Source: Maridesulfovibrio zosterae DSM 11974
GTDB taxonomy: Bacteria; Desulfobacterota; Desulfovibrionia; Desulfovibrionales; Desulfovibrionaceae
Direction: 5' to 3'
Length of the DNA: 64,000 bases
Assembly: GCF_000425265.1 (NCBI RefSeq)
Contig: NZ_AUDC01000010.1
Coordinates: 620,001 to 684,000 of the forward strand
The notes beneath the pieces are model-generated. The model worked only from the letters and a program-made list of their open reading frames with translations. It did no database searches and was not told where the DNA came from. Both the position numbers and the translations under genes were made by a program. Shown in pieces: positions 44,487 to 53,195 of the stretch (its first letter is position 1; each line of letters opens with the position of its first letter).

Positions 44487-46234
44487 TCAGCTGTCTCCTG
44501 TTCTTTTTTTTCGAGATCCTTAAGAGAATTTTCTTCAATATTTGCCATATCTATCTGGCTGAGACCTTTGTTCTCAATACGGTATACCTTGTCACATCTT
44601 TGAATGGTAGAGAGACGGTGAGCAATTATGATAAGTGTTTTGCCCTGACTTACTTCAAAAATCTGATCCATTATTTTGGATTCAGTATTTTTGTCCAGAG
44701 CAGAAGTCGCTTCATCAAGAATATACACATCTGGGTTTCCGTATATGGCTCGAGCGATTCCTATGCGTTGCTTTTGCCCACCAGAAAGCTGCATGCCGTT
44801 CTCGCCAACCATGGTATCAAGGCCTTTCTGAGTATCCAGAAAACTCATGATTTCTGCTTTTTCAAGGGATTCTTGTGCTTTTTCCTGATCATAGTGACGG
44901 CCAAAAACAACATTTTTTTCTGCTGTAGAATCAAATAGATAAATTGATTGTGGAATATATCCTATCCGGCTGCGCCATGAGAGTAGATTTTCTTCGCTGA
45001 GGTGTTTGTCGTCAATGAAAATATCACCTGAATATGATGTATACATACCGATAATAATATCTGCGAGGGTACTTTTCCCAGCGCCGCTTTCACCTATAAG
45101 AGCAATCTTTTCACCTTTTTTAATATTCAGGGAAATGTTTTCGAGTACAGGTTCGTCAGTGTATCCGAAAGTAAGGTTTTTTATATTAATATCGTTTTTA
45201 AAATTGAGAGGTTCACTGCCGAGGTCCTGAGTATCTATATTGTAATCTTCATATAAGAGATCAAGTGTTTTTGTATAGTATACCATGTTGTTGTAACTAC
45301 TCAAAATTCTGTTAACAGACGGAAGTAATCGATACATAGCCAGCGCAAATAAAGAGATTAACGGGATAATGGAGGTGATATTCTCTCCGTCTACAATGGC
45401 ATAAATTAAGGCTGCGATTAGCATTGAAAAACCGACACTTTCCAGTGAAAGGCGTGGTACAGTATTGTAGGTACTGTTCAGAACCAAAGCGTTTATATAA
45501 CCCTGTCCTGATTTGTTCAGTGCTTCTACTGCAGTTTTTTCTCCTGCAAGAAGTTTAATAAATTTAAGATTTCCTAGTGTCTCGCTGATTGTTCGATAGT
45601 AAATCTCTTGATAGTGATTGCGTTTAAGACCTTCTTTCTTAATAAGAGAAGAGACTATCTTTACCAAAAAAAGGACCATGACTCCCAGAAAAGCTGTAAT
45701 AACAAGAGTTACCTTGTAGTTAACAACGAGCAGAGCTATATAAAGAAAAGATGATACAAAAACTTCAGATAGCAGCAGTAATAAAGAGTAGAAGAAACTG
45801 GCTGCATAACTTGTTTCTGAAATAAGTTTTTTGGAAAGATCAGAACTGTTTCTGGTTGTCATGTCCTGATATTTGATATGAACATAGTTGCTGAATAAAC
45901 GTGTGGCCAGTGATAGAAAGATTTCCTGAGAAAACTTTTGTATGAGGTAAATAAAGCTAAGGTTGAATATTCCCCGTGCAATATAAAAGCCGATGAGTAA
46001 AAAACCAAAGGTTAGTACAAATGATTTGATATCAGTAAAGCTGAGTAGGTTGTATGCAAAATGGTAATATTCGTTTGTAGTTACCAATGAGAAATCATTG
46101 GCAACTGAAATGAAAGGAAGAATTGCAGATATTCCTACTGTTTCTATCCCGGAGATCAGAATAGAGAGAAAGACCAGTCCCAACATTTTTCTTTTCTGGG
46201 CTTTGGTAATCAGTGCTTTGATCTTCGTGATCAT
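44471..46234 (-). CDS. pglK: PglK-like ABC flippase for lipid-linked oligosaccharide
   Basis: 587 aa half-transporter. N-terminal six-helix domain, then an ATPase with Walker A GESGAGKST, Q-loop YIPQSIYLFD, signature LSGGQKQRIGIARA and Walker B VYILDEATSALD. The membrane domain resembles Campylobacter PglK along its length (ETVGISAILPFISVANDFS, YRLLPSVNRILSSYNNMVYY) more than MsbA. PglK flips undecaprenyl-PP-heptasaccharide for N-glycosylation. The window has no Wzx, which supports this role. It ends with a short acidic tail that overlaps the next gene. Confidence 0.82.
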   Translation of the reverse strand: MITKIKALITKAQKRKMLGLVFLSILISGIETVGISAILPFISVANDFSLVTTNEYYHFAYNLLSFTDIKSFVLTFGFLLIGFYIARGIFNLSFIYLIQKFSQEIFLSLATRLFSNYVHIKYQDMTTRNSSDLSKKLISETSYAASFFYSLLLLLSEVFVSSFLYIALLVVNYKVTLVITAFLGVMVLFLVKIVSSLIKKEGLKRNHYQEIYYRTISETLGNLKFIKLLAGEKTAVEALNKSGQGYINALVLNSTYNTVPRLSLESVGFSMLIAALIYAIVDGENITSIIPLISLFALAMYRLLPSVNRILSSYNNMVYYTKTLDLLYEDYNIDTQDLGSEPLNFKNDINIKNLTFGYTDEPVLENISLNIKKGEKIALIGESGAGKSTLADIIIGMYTSYSGDIFIDDKHLSEENLLSWRSRIGYIPQSIYLFDSTAEKNVVFGRHYDQEKAQESLEKAEIMSFLDTQKGLDTMVGENGMQLSGGQKQRIGIARAIYGNPDVYILDEATSALDKNTESKIMDQIFEVSQGKTLIIIAHRLSTIQRCDKVYRIENKGLSQIDMANIEENSLKDLEKKEQETAECESV

Positions 46235-46267
46235 GATGGCTTATTTGTCCTTTAGCTTTTGTATATT

Positions 46268-47227
46268 CTAATCTTCAATTTCATAAGTATTTACATACCA
46301 ATCGACTGTCTTTTTAAGGCCTTCTTCAAGTGGCACTTCAGGTTCGTATTTCAGTACTGATTTTGATTTGCTGATATCGGAAAGGCGATCTTTTACAGCG
46401 TCCCAATTTCTTCTTTCTTTGAATACTATTTCCGATGAAGATCCGGTAAATTCAATAATCATTTTTGCCAGATCAACAATTTGAGTCGGCTTACCTGTTC
46501 CGCCGTTGAAAATGTCTCCGTCAACAACATCTGAAAGAGCCGCGAGGGTCAGTATCTGGGCGGTATTGCCTACAAATGTAAAATCACGGGTTTCAGTACC
46601 GTCTCCGGTAATAAAAAGGGGCTCACCTTTTATGGCCCGTACAATAAAATTAGGGATTACGTTACGGTACGCCCCATGTGGCTCATAGGGTCCATAAGTG
46701 TTGAAAACTCTGATCGATACAGATGGTATTGCATACATCGATGCGTAATATTTTACATACAGTTCAGCAGTATACTTGTTGATCGCATATGGAGTTTCAT
46801 ATGGATAAATAAAATCATCCTCACTCATGAGTTCGGCATTTCCGTAAACACATGATGAAGAAGTATAGACAAATTTTTTAAGTTCAGTATTTTCTTTGCA
46901 GATTTCAAGTAGATTCATGGTCCCGATGATATTGGCCTGAACATCATTAAAGGGGTGCTCTACTGAGTTCTGGTTAGCAAAATGTGCAGCCAGATGGAAT
47001 ACGTAGTCCGGCTTGAACTGCTCCATTTCTTTGCGGTAAGAATCAATCTCGCCTATATCGGCTTTAACGAAAATTATACGTCCATCATCGGGGAGATAAT
47101 TTTTGTATCCAGAGGAAAGGTTATCAATAACCATGATTTTGCCGGCACCGGCTTTAAGCATTCTTTCGATAAAATTAAGTCCGATGGCACCGGCACCGCC
47201 GGTTACAAGAATTTTGGCATTATTCAT
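46268..47227 (-). CDS. NAD-dependent sugar epimerase/dehydratase (extended SDR)
   Basis: 319 aa. GGAGAIGLNFIER near the start, TSSSCVYGNAE (TSSS active-site Ser), YAINK (YxxxK) and RVFNTYGPYEPHGAYRN. Typical of UDP-glucose/GlcNAc 4-epimerases and related decarboxylases. Cytoplasmic. The start overlaps the stop of the upstream GT4 gene by 8 nt. Confidence 0.87.
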   Translation of the reverse strand: MNNAKILVTGGAGAIGLNFIERMLKAGAGKIMVIDNLSSGYKNYLPDDGRIIFVKADIGEIDSYRKEMEQFKPDYVFHLAAHFANQNSVEHPFNDVQANIIGTMNLLEICKENTELKKFVYTSSSCVYGNAELMSEDDFIYPYETPYAINKYTAELYVKYYASMYAIPSVSIRVFNTYGPYEPHGAYRNVIPNFIVRAIKGEPLFITGDGTETRDFTFVGNTAQILTLAALSDVVDGDIFNGGTGKPTQIVDLAKMIIEFTGSSSEIVFKERRNWDAVKDRLSDISKSKSVLKYEPEVPLEEGLKKTVDWYVNTYEIED

Positions 47228-48398
47228 TTATGAGTGCCTCGCAAATATTTTCGTAGCTGTTATTCATGTCGTATAATTTTCTTCCATCTTCTAAAAGAAT
47301 GGTCGAATCTACTTTATCCAATCGTCTAAGCAATGCTTTTATTGACGAAACATCGGCACTGTTTGCAATAAGCATGTCTTTTTGAATGCTGCGTATTATA
47401 TCCGTTGTAGTTGATGAAAGCGGAGTCAGTGCAGCGATTGGTTTTCCTGCTCCGATATAATCAGCGAGCTTTGAGGGAAAGAAAGGTGAGTCCTTCAAAG
47501 GAGCGTCAATAACCATAAGAATATCTGCTTCTGAGAGGACTTTAATGGAATCGAGGTATGGTATCGGTTCAATAATCCTGATCAGACCCGGACATTTTTC
47601 TTCAGCCAGTTTCCTTTCTTCCTCTTTCATTCGTCCATAGAAATGGAATTCAAGATTTTCAGGCTGAACTTTCTCAACAGCATCTATCAATGGTGCTATT
47701 GAGCGCAGCCCATAAATATTGCCTGTGTGGGCAATAATCTTTTTGGCAGGCTCATTTTTTCTATGAGTATAGAGTGCAGAGTCAAATACATGGGGCAGAA
47801 CTTTAACCTTATCCTTATCTGCATTAAGTCCGGTAGCAAATAGAGTTCGTGTTTTTTCTGATGTAACAGTGATAACATCACATTTTGTGATAACTGAGCG
47901 CTCATAGATTTTATTGATCTTTTTTTGAACTACAGTTCTATAGGAAATATACGGGTTAAGAGTCCATGGATCAGAAAAGTGGGCAGTCCAGTGAATATCA
48001 GGGTTTACAGCTTTTACCGCCAATCCTGCCAGATGGTTAACCAAAGGAGTGGAGTGGGTGTATATATTTTTTATATTAAATTCAGATATAATATTAAGGG
48101 CCTTTTTGGCTGCTGGAAATTTCCACCAGAATTTGCGGTCGGTAATTTCAAGCCCTCCACAGATATAGTGCAGCATTTTTTCCGCAGGCAGTCTATCCAC
48201 TCTTTGAACGGTCAGGTTTTCATGATCTTTGGATAGTGATGAATCTACAAATTCAAAATCAGGACTCTCGCATGCAGTAAGAACGTGCACGCGGTGCCCG
48301 TTAGCAGCCAGTGCAAGGGCTCTACGCTGAACTTGAATTGACTCAGGGGAGAGGATTGGAGGGAAGTCATATGCTATAAAAAGAATTGATTTTTTCAT
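47220..48398 (-). CDS. GT4-like glycosyltransferase
   Basis: 392 aa. GT-B fold: FIAYDFPPILSPESIQVQRRA (N-terminal acceptor domain, typical 'FPP' start of WbuB-like transferases), HTGNIYGLRSIAPLIDAV, and SKLADYIGAGKPIAAL in the donor domain. Extends a lipid-linked glycan in the cytoplasm. Overlaps both neighbours (4 and 8 nt), so it is tightly coupled. Confidence 0.83.
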   Translation of the reverse strand: MKKSILFIAYDFPPILSPESIQVQRRALALAANGHRVHVLTACESPDFEFVDSSLSKDHENLTVQRVDRLPAEKMLHYICGGLEITDRKFWWKFPAAKKALNIISEFNIKNIYTHSTPLVNHLAGLAVKAVNPDIHWTAHFSDPWTLNPYISYRTVVQKKINKIYERSVITKCDVITVTSEKTRTLFATGLNADKDKVKVLPHVFDSALYTHRKNEPAKKIIAHTGNIYGLRSIAPLIDAVEKVQPENLEFHFYGRMKEEERKLAEEKCPGLIRIIEPIPYLDSIKVLSEADILMVIDAPLKDSPFFPSKLADYIGAGKPIAALTPLSSTTTDIIRSIQKDMLIANSADVSSIKALLRRLDKVDSTILLEDGRKLYDMNNSYENICEALINE

Positions 48399-49540
48399 AT
48401 ATTTATCAACTCTTTGTGAATGTTGGAAAAAATAGATTCAGCATATTCAGGTTCCCAATTTTTAACTGCATAATCAGTAGCTTTCAGCCCGTACTCTTTG
48501 CGGTTGGATTCGCTTAGAAAAAAATTAATTCCTGCTTGATATCCAGCAACTGAATCATCTACTAATTTTACTATATCATTTTCAAATTCAGGGACTTGGC
48601 TTCCTTTACGTGAATTGAAAAGGATGGGCAATCCGCATAGTGAAGCCTCGAGCACTGTCTTGGGTATTTCACTGTATTGAGAATGACCTGCGAAAAGATC
48701 ATAGGCATGCATTGTCCTGCATATCTCGTCATTAGGCATTGCTTGAATAAACTTAACTTTACTTTGTATGCCGAGCTCTTTTACCAGTTCTTTAATCGCA
48801 GGAATCTTAGTCCCTGTTCCGATTACAGTCAGCTCGGCTTTCTGGTCAGCTAATGCCATTATAATATTTTCAGGATTTTTAGCAGGGATAACTCTTCCTA
48901 CATATAAAATTTTTAAGGGTCCGGCGCATGAATAGTCTTTTTTCCGAACAATATTTTGTGGGTTAATAACGTTATACGCCACAACAGGAGTACTTGCTCC
49001 TTTGCTGAGAGCATATTTCTTAATAGACCCATAAACACAGCTTACTTTATCTGCATTCTTTAAAGAATATTTCTCAATACTCTTTGAGAGTGCGTAGAAA
49101 ATTTGGGTTTTGAAATCTACTGCTGCATTAGCTCTGGTTTCATCCGGCTGGGTGTGCAGTGAGATATAAAGAGGTATGCCCAGTTTCTCCTTAATTCTTG
49201 CTCCAGCATAAGCGTTAAGGAAGTTTCCGTAGCACCGGACCATTTGTGGTTTGATTTCGTTTGCAAGTATTACAGCTTTTCCAGCCCATCTACGCAGCAA
49301 GAACGGGCGCCACAGAGTTGTACCCAAAAGCCGCAGACCTGTGGGAAGATTGTGGATCGTCAATTTTGCATCGCCTACTGTTCTCTGTAGTTCTTTCAGA
49401 TCTGGCTGGTCATCATTGGTCATCATGATGTGAACATCATCGAAGACCCCGCCTGGGTTATAGTAGCGGTCAATAAGTTCGCCTTTCTCAATAATTTGAG
49501 AAAGGCGATCTGTTATGATGACTAAGAGAGTTTTAGGCAT
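48395..49540 (-). CDS. GT4 glycosyltransferase
   Basis: 381 aa from ATG 49540 (MPKTLLVIITDRLSQ). A start further upstream at 49630 would overlap the preceding gene heavily and adds 30 unconserved residues, so it is rejected. Donor domain motifs: YVGRVIPAKNPENI, GTGTKIPAI, and the E-x7-E block IPKTVLEASLCGLPILF. Retaining transferase acting on lipid-linked glycan or LPS. Coupled to both neighbours by short overlaps. Confidence 0.85.
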   Translation of the reverse strand: MPKTLLVIITDRLSQIIEKGELIDRYYNPGGVFDDVHIMMTNDDQPDLKELQRTVGDAKLTIHNLPTGLRLLGTTLWRPFLLRRWAGKAVILANEIKPQMVRCYGNFLNAYAGARIKEKLGIPLYISLHTQPDETRANAAVDFKTQIFYALSKSIEKYSLKNADKVSCVYGSIKKYALSKGASTPVVAYNVINPQNIVRKKDYSCAGPLKILYVGRVIPAKNPENIIMALADQKAELTVIGTGTKIPAIKELVKELGIQSKVKFIQAMPNDEICRTMHAYDLFAGHSQYSEIPKTVLEASLCGLPILFNSRKGSQVPEFENDIVKLVDDSVAGYQAGINFFLSESNRKEYGLKATDYAVKNWEPEYAESIFSNIHKELINI

Positions 49541-50690
49541 TTCTGATAATGTCTGCGATATATTTCTGCTGGTCCTTTTCAAGGTAAGGATGCATGGGAA
49601 TTGCAAAGATACGGCTTGCAGCATTTTCACTTACTGGGCAGTCACCAGCGGTGTATCCCAAATCTTTAAAAGCTGTCTGCAGGTGCAGAGGAATTGGGTA
49701 GTAGATCGGAGAAGCAATTTTTTTGGCAGCAAGAGCATCCTGGATACGTTTACGATGCTCGCCGTCTTTTGCAAGAGAGCAATACTGTGCCCATACGGAA
49801 CGGTATCCTTCAGGAGCAGAAGGAGCGGTCAGACCATCAATATCTGCAAGGAGTTCAGCGTAGGTAGCAGCAACTTTGTCACGCAGTTCTACTTCTTCAG
49901 GGAATATTTCAAATTTAGCTAATAATGCTGCAGCCTGAAGGCTGTCGAGGCGTCCAGTGATACCAAGGCGGACATTGTCATATCTGTCAGGGCCCTGTCC
50001 ATGCACACGGTGAGAGCGAAGGCGCTCAATCAGTTTTTCATCATCGGTAAAGCACATACCGCCATCGCCGTAACATCCGAGAGGTTTTGCGGGGAAGAAG
50101 GATGTGCAGGCAATTTTACCGAGCGAACCTGCCTTCTTGCCTTTGTATTCTCCGCCGAAGCTCTGTGCAGCATCTTCAATAAGGAAGAGATCATGTTTGT
50201 CTGCAACAGCTTTGATCGCATCAAAGTCAGCGGGGAGTCCGAAGATATCAACTGAGATAATACCCTTAGGAGTAAGTCCGTCTACTTTCGGTAGCGGGCA
50301 GCCGTTCTCTGCGCCTTTCATTGCTTCAATGGTTTTATCAAGCTTTTCAGGATCAATGTTGAACGTTACCGGATCAATATCGACGAATACAGGAGTCGCA
50401 CCGAGGAGGGCAATTGTTTCAGCAGTAGCAAAAAAGGTGAATGGTGTTGTGAAAACGGCATCGCCCGGTTTAATGTCAAGTGACATAAGTGCCAGAGTCA
50501 ATGCATCTGTTCCGGATGCACAACCAAGAGCATACTTGGTGCCGCAATAGTCTGCCAGTTTTTCTTCAAGAGCCGGTATTTCAGGTCCCATGATGTATGC
50601 TCCATGTTCGAGCACTGCATCCATGTTTTTGCGAACCTGTTCTTCTACTCGGGAAAACTGTGTTTTTAGGTCAATAAAAGGGATATTCAT
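49533..50690 (-). CDS. PLP-dependent sugar aminotransferase (DegT family)
   Basis: 385 aa from ATG 50690 (GGAG 10 nt upstream; an upstream in-frame ATG at 50726 overlaps the regulator gene and lacks that site). FIDLKTQFSRVEEQV, GCASGTDALTLALM, PLP Asp in IEDAAQSFGG, SFFPAKPLGCYGDGG (Lys of Schiff base) and RLDSLQAAAL. Close to WbpE/WlbC-like aminotransferases that make UDP-GlcNAc(3NH2)A. Second gene of the regulated operon, directly after the regulator. Confidence 0.9.
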   Translation of the reverse strand: MNIPFIDLKTQFSRVEEQVRKNMDAVLEHGAYIMGPEIPALEEKLADYCGTKYALGCASGTDALTLALMSLDIKPGDAVFTTPFTFFATAETIALLGATPVFVDIDPVTFNIDPEKLDKTIEAMKGAENGCPLPKVDGLTPKGIISVDIFGLPADFDAIKAVADKHDLFLIEDAAQSFGGEYKGKKAGSLGKIACTSFFPAKPLGCYGDGGMCFTDDEKLIERLRSHRVHGQGPDRYDNVRLGITGRLDSLQAAALLAKFEIFPEEVELRDKVAATYAELLADIDGLTAPSAPEGYRSVWAQYCSLAKDGEHRKRIQDALAAKKIASPIYYPIPLHLQTAFKDLGYTAGDCPVSENAASRIFAIPMHPYLEKDQQKYIADIIRNA

Positions 50691-50718
50691 GAGATTATTT
50701 CTCCATTTTAAAACTAGA

Positions 50719-51246
50719 TTAGACAACCTTCCAGTTAGGTCGTCTTAAATATATATTACTTGTCTTTTTAAACTCGTCAGTGTTGAGAATCATAAATCTT
50801 ATTTTGCGCTTTATGGCTTCTTCTGCCTTAGAACAAAGCTCACCGATTCGTTCCGCATTAGTTTCATCTCCGATGATAAGGACATCAATGATTCCTGAGT
50901 CTATTCCCTTTGCATAATCATCAAGGATATATACAGAGTCTACATCTCCGATGGTTGAGAGAATGTACTCAAGAATTTGGTCGATACCTATGTATTTTCG
51001 TACAATGGAACTTATTTCAGGGAAAAAGGGATGGGTTGAATTGGCGTTGTAATAGATGTAGCGGCCTTCCTTTTTTTTGTTAAGGTAGCCTGCCTCACTA
51101 AGCCCGTCCAATTCTTCTTTCATAGCGTTTGGTGAAACATCGAATTCGGCTGCAAGTTCCCGTAAATAGGATGAAACATCCGGGTTGAGGAAGAGTTTCA
51201 GCAGCAGCTTAATACGAGTTTTTGATGTGAATAGTTCCTTTAGCAT
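50719..51246 (-). CDS. winged-helix regulator with C-terminal nucleotidyltransferase-like domain
   Basis: 175 aa. Residues 1-65 form an ArsR/MarR-like winged helix (FTSKTRIKLLLKLFLNPDVSSYLREL..DVSPNAMKEELDGLSEAGYL plus a KKEGRYIYY wing). Residues about 95-175 look like a minimal nucleotidyltransferase fold (YILDDYAKGIDSGIIDVLIIGDET), often found on regulators in polysaccharide loci. The ATG has no ribosome-binding site and lies 9 nt from a conserved operator-like element, suggesting autoregulation and perhaps a leaderless mRNA. Whether the C-domain still binds a nucleotide (sugar) is unknown. Confidence 0.82.
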   Translation of the reverse strand: MLKELFTSKTRIKLLLKLFLNPDVSSYLRELAAEFDVSPNAMKEELDGLSEAGYLNKKKEGRYIYYNANSTHPFFPEISSIVRKYIGIDQILEYILSTIGDVDSVYILDDYAKGIDSGIIDVLIIGDETNAERIGELCSKAEEAIKRKIRFMILNTDEFKKTSNIYLRRPNWKVV

Positions 51247-51252
51247 GATGAG

Positions 51253-51284
51253 AGTTTGTTAGGTTATTCTGAACAAACTGTCAA
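51253..51284 (-). promoter_or_regulatory. operator/promoter of the regulator-led glycan operon, second copy of the shared element
   Basis: On the minus strand: TTGACA (51284-51279), then AGTTTGTT and AACAAACT arms of 8 bp separated by 11 nt (51279-51272 and 51260-51253), a perfect dyad. A -10 would be TAACAA at 17 nt spacing, a weak match. 25 of 29 positions equal the element at 14966-14994. The downstream arm ends about 6-9 nt before the regulator's ATG. Confidence 0.65.
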
Positions 51285-51320
51285 TGTGCATCATGCTGAT
51301 TAGAAAAATTAAATAGCTGC

Positions 51321-53192
51321 CTATCCTTCTTCATCAAATTCAGGAACAGTTTCGTGAAGCAGTTCGCGGACCTTCTTTGCATCAAATTTATCAGCGGCTG
51401 CAGTCATTCTGGAGAGCTTTTCTTTCAGCTTAAAAGAGTATTCTTGGTAGTTCTCCTCAAAAGCTTTGAGAACCATTATTTTGTCATGCTCTGTTCGGAC
51501 GATATTTTCGCCTTCAGTGATGAGTTCTTCGTATAGTTTTTCACCTTCTCTAAGTCCGGTGAAAACAATCTCAATATCTTTGTCCGGTTCCTTTCCGGAA
51601 AGGCGGATAAGGTCACGGGCCATGTCGGCAATTTTAACTGGCAGTCCCATTTCAAGAATAAAAATTTCACCACCATCAGCCATAACTCCGGCCTGTAAAA
51701 TAAGCTGTGCTGCCTCGGAAATGGACATAAAATAGCGGGTTACATTGGGGTGGGTGACGGTTACCGGGCCACCTTTTTCAATCTGTCTGCGGAAGAGCGG
51801 TACAACAGAACCTGATGAGCCGACAACATTACCGAAGCGAACAGCCATAAAAGTCGTTTTAGAATTATGAAACAGGCGCATAAGTAGTTCTGTAATTCTT
51901 TTTGATGCACCCATTATATTGGTTGGACGTACTGCTTTATCGGTGGAGACTATGACGAAGCGGTTAACACCATGCTTATCTGCTGCGGTCATAACATTTT
52001 TTGTACCGCATATATTATTATGTACGGCCTGCCATGGATTACGTTCCATCATTGGAACATGTTTGTAGGCAGCAGCATGAAAAACTGTATGTGGTTTGAA
52101 TTTTTGGAATGTGCTGTCCAGAAGTTCAAAGTCCTGTACTGATCCCAGAACAGTGACATAGTTATGAAATTTAATTTCATGGTGGAGTTCCATCTGGATA
52201 GCGTAAAGGTTGGCTTCACTGGAATCCACAAGGATAAGCTTTGCCGGATTGAAGCGCACCACCTGCCGTACCAGTTCAGAACCGATAGAACCTCCGCACC
52301 CGGTTACCAGAACGGTTTTATCAGACAGAGACTTGCTGATACGTGATGTATCAAGCTGAATGGGAGAGCGACCCAGCAAGTCTTGATAACTTACATCCCT
52401 TAAAGCTTTAATGCCTACTTTACCGTTAATTATTTCTTCCATTGCGGGCAATATCTTATAGGGCAGTCCTGTTTCTTTGCAGGATTCTATAATTATACGC
52501 ATTTGTTCACCGGAAGCTTCAGCTATAGCAATAAGAATTTCGTTAACGCATTTGTTTTCAAGCAATTCATGTAAGTCAGACAGCTGCCCCAGTACGGGGA
52601 CTCCGTGAATTGTCCTTCCGCGTTTAGCTTTATCATTGTCCAGAAATCCAACAGGTTTGTATTTAAGCTGTCCGCTGCTTATTATTTCACGGACGACTTT
52701 TTCACCGGCTCTTCCTGCCCCTATAATTAAGACATTATTTCCGTCTGCAGGACATGCTTCCGGTGAAAATTGTATGGCATTCCCATCCCGGTAAGCAAAA
52801 AAAGAACGGATGATAACTCTGATACCGCTGCAAAGAAATACGGTCAGCATCCAGTCGATTATAAATATTCCGCGTGAAAAACCACCGAAACCGAATTTGT
52901 ACAGGACAACAGTGACCAATATTATTGACTGTAGAAAAGTTGCTTCAAGAATATGCCATAGATCACGCAGGCTGGTGTAGCGCCACATCCCCCGATACAG
53001 TCCAAGGCCTAGAAAAACGGAAAATTTAATAATTACAGTGTATTTGAGCAGCTCAAAGCACTGGGTTCTGGCATATGCCGGCAGTGCGAAGTCGAAGCGA
53101 AACAGGTAGGCTCCGTAAAAAGCAGCTACGAAGATTATCAGGTCTAAAATGACCATCAAATAGAAATTTGCATTGCGAAGATTGTGGATCAT
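51321..53192 (-). CDS. pglF: membrane NDP-sugar 4,6-dehydratase PglF
   Basis: 623 aa. Four N-terminal membrane helices, a CoA-binding-like Rossmann domain (IIGAGRAGEKVVREI), and the C-terminal SDR dehydratase domain with VTGCGGSIGSELVRQ, FHAAAYKHVPMMERNP, VSTDKAVRPTNIMGASKR (dehydratase TDK/..MxxxK variant without Tyr). This is the PglF/WbpM architecture. It converts UDP-GlcNAc to the 4-keto-6-deoxy sugar, step 1 of bacillosamine synthesis. It ends the pgl operon; 3 nt separates it from pglE upstream. Confidence 0.92.
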   Translation of the reverse strand: MIHNLRNANFYLMVILDLIIFVAAFYGAYLFRFDFALPAYARTQCFELLKYTVIIKFSVFLGLGLYRGMWRYTSLRDLWHILEATFLQSIILVTVVLYKFGFGGFSRGIFIIDWMLTVFLCSGIRVIIRSFFAYRDGNAIQFSPEACPADGNNVLIIGAGRAGEKVVREIISSGQLKYKPVGFLDNDKAKRGRTIHGVPVLGQLSDLHELLENKCVNEILIAIAEASGEQMRIIIESCKETGLPYKILPAMEEIINGKVGIKALRDVSYQDLLGRSPIQLDTSRISKSLSDKTVLVTGCGGSIGSELVRQVVRFNPAKLILVDSSEANLYAIQMELHHEIKFHNYVTVLGSVQDFELLDSTFQKFKPHTVFHAAAYKHVPMMERNPWQAVHNNICGTKNVMTAADKHGVNRFVIVSTDKAVRPTNIMGASKRITELLMRLFHNSKTTFMAVRFGNVVGSSGSVVPLFRRQIEKGGPVTVTHPNVTRYFMSISEAAQLILQAGVMADGGEIFILEMGLPVKIADMARDLIRLSGKEPDKDIEIVFTGLREGEKLYEELITEGENIVRTEHDKIMVLKAFEENYQEYSFKLKEKLSRMTAAADKFDAKKVRELLHETVPEFDEEG

Positions 53193-53195
53193 GTT

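Noticed and set aside
49541-49630. Longer N-terminus for the GT4 gene at 48395
   Set aside because: It would overlap the preceding aminotransferase by almost 100 nt and lacks GT4 similarity; ATG 49540 fits the 8-nt overlap seen elsewhere in the operon.
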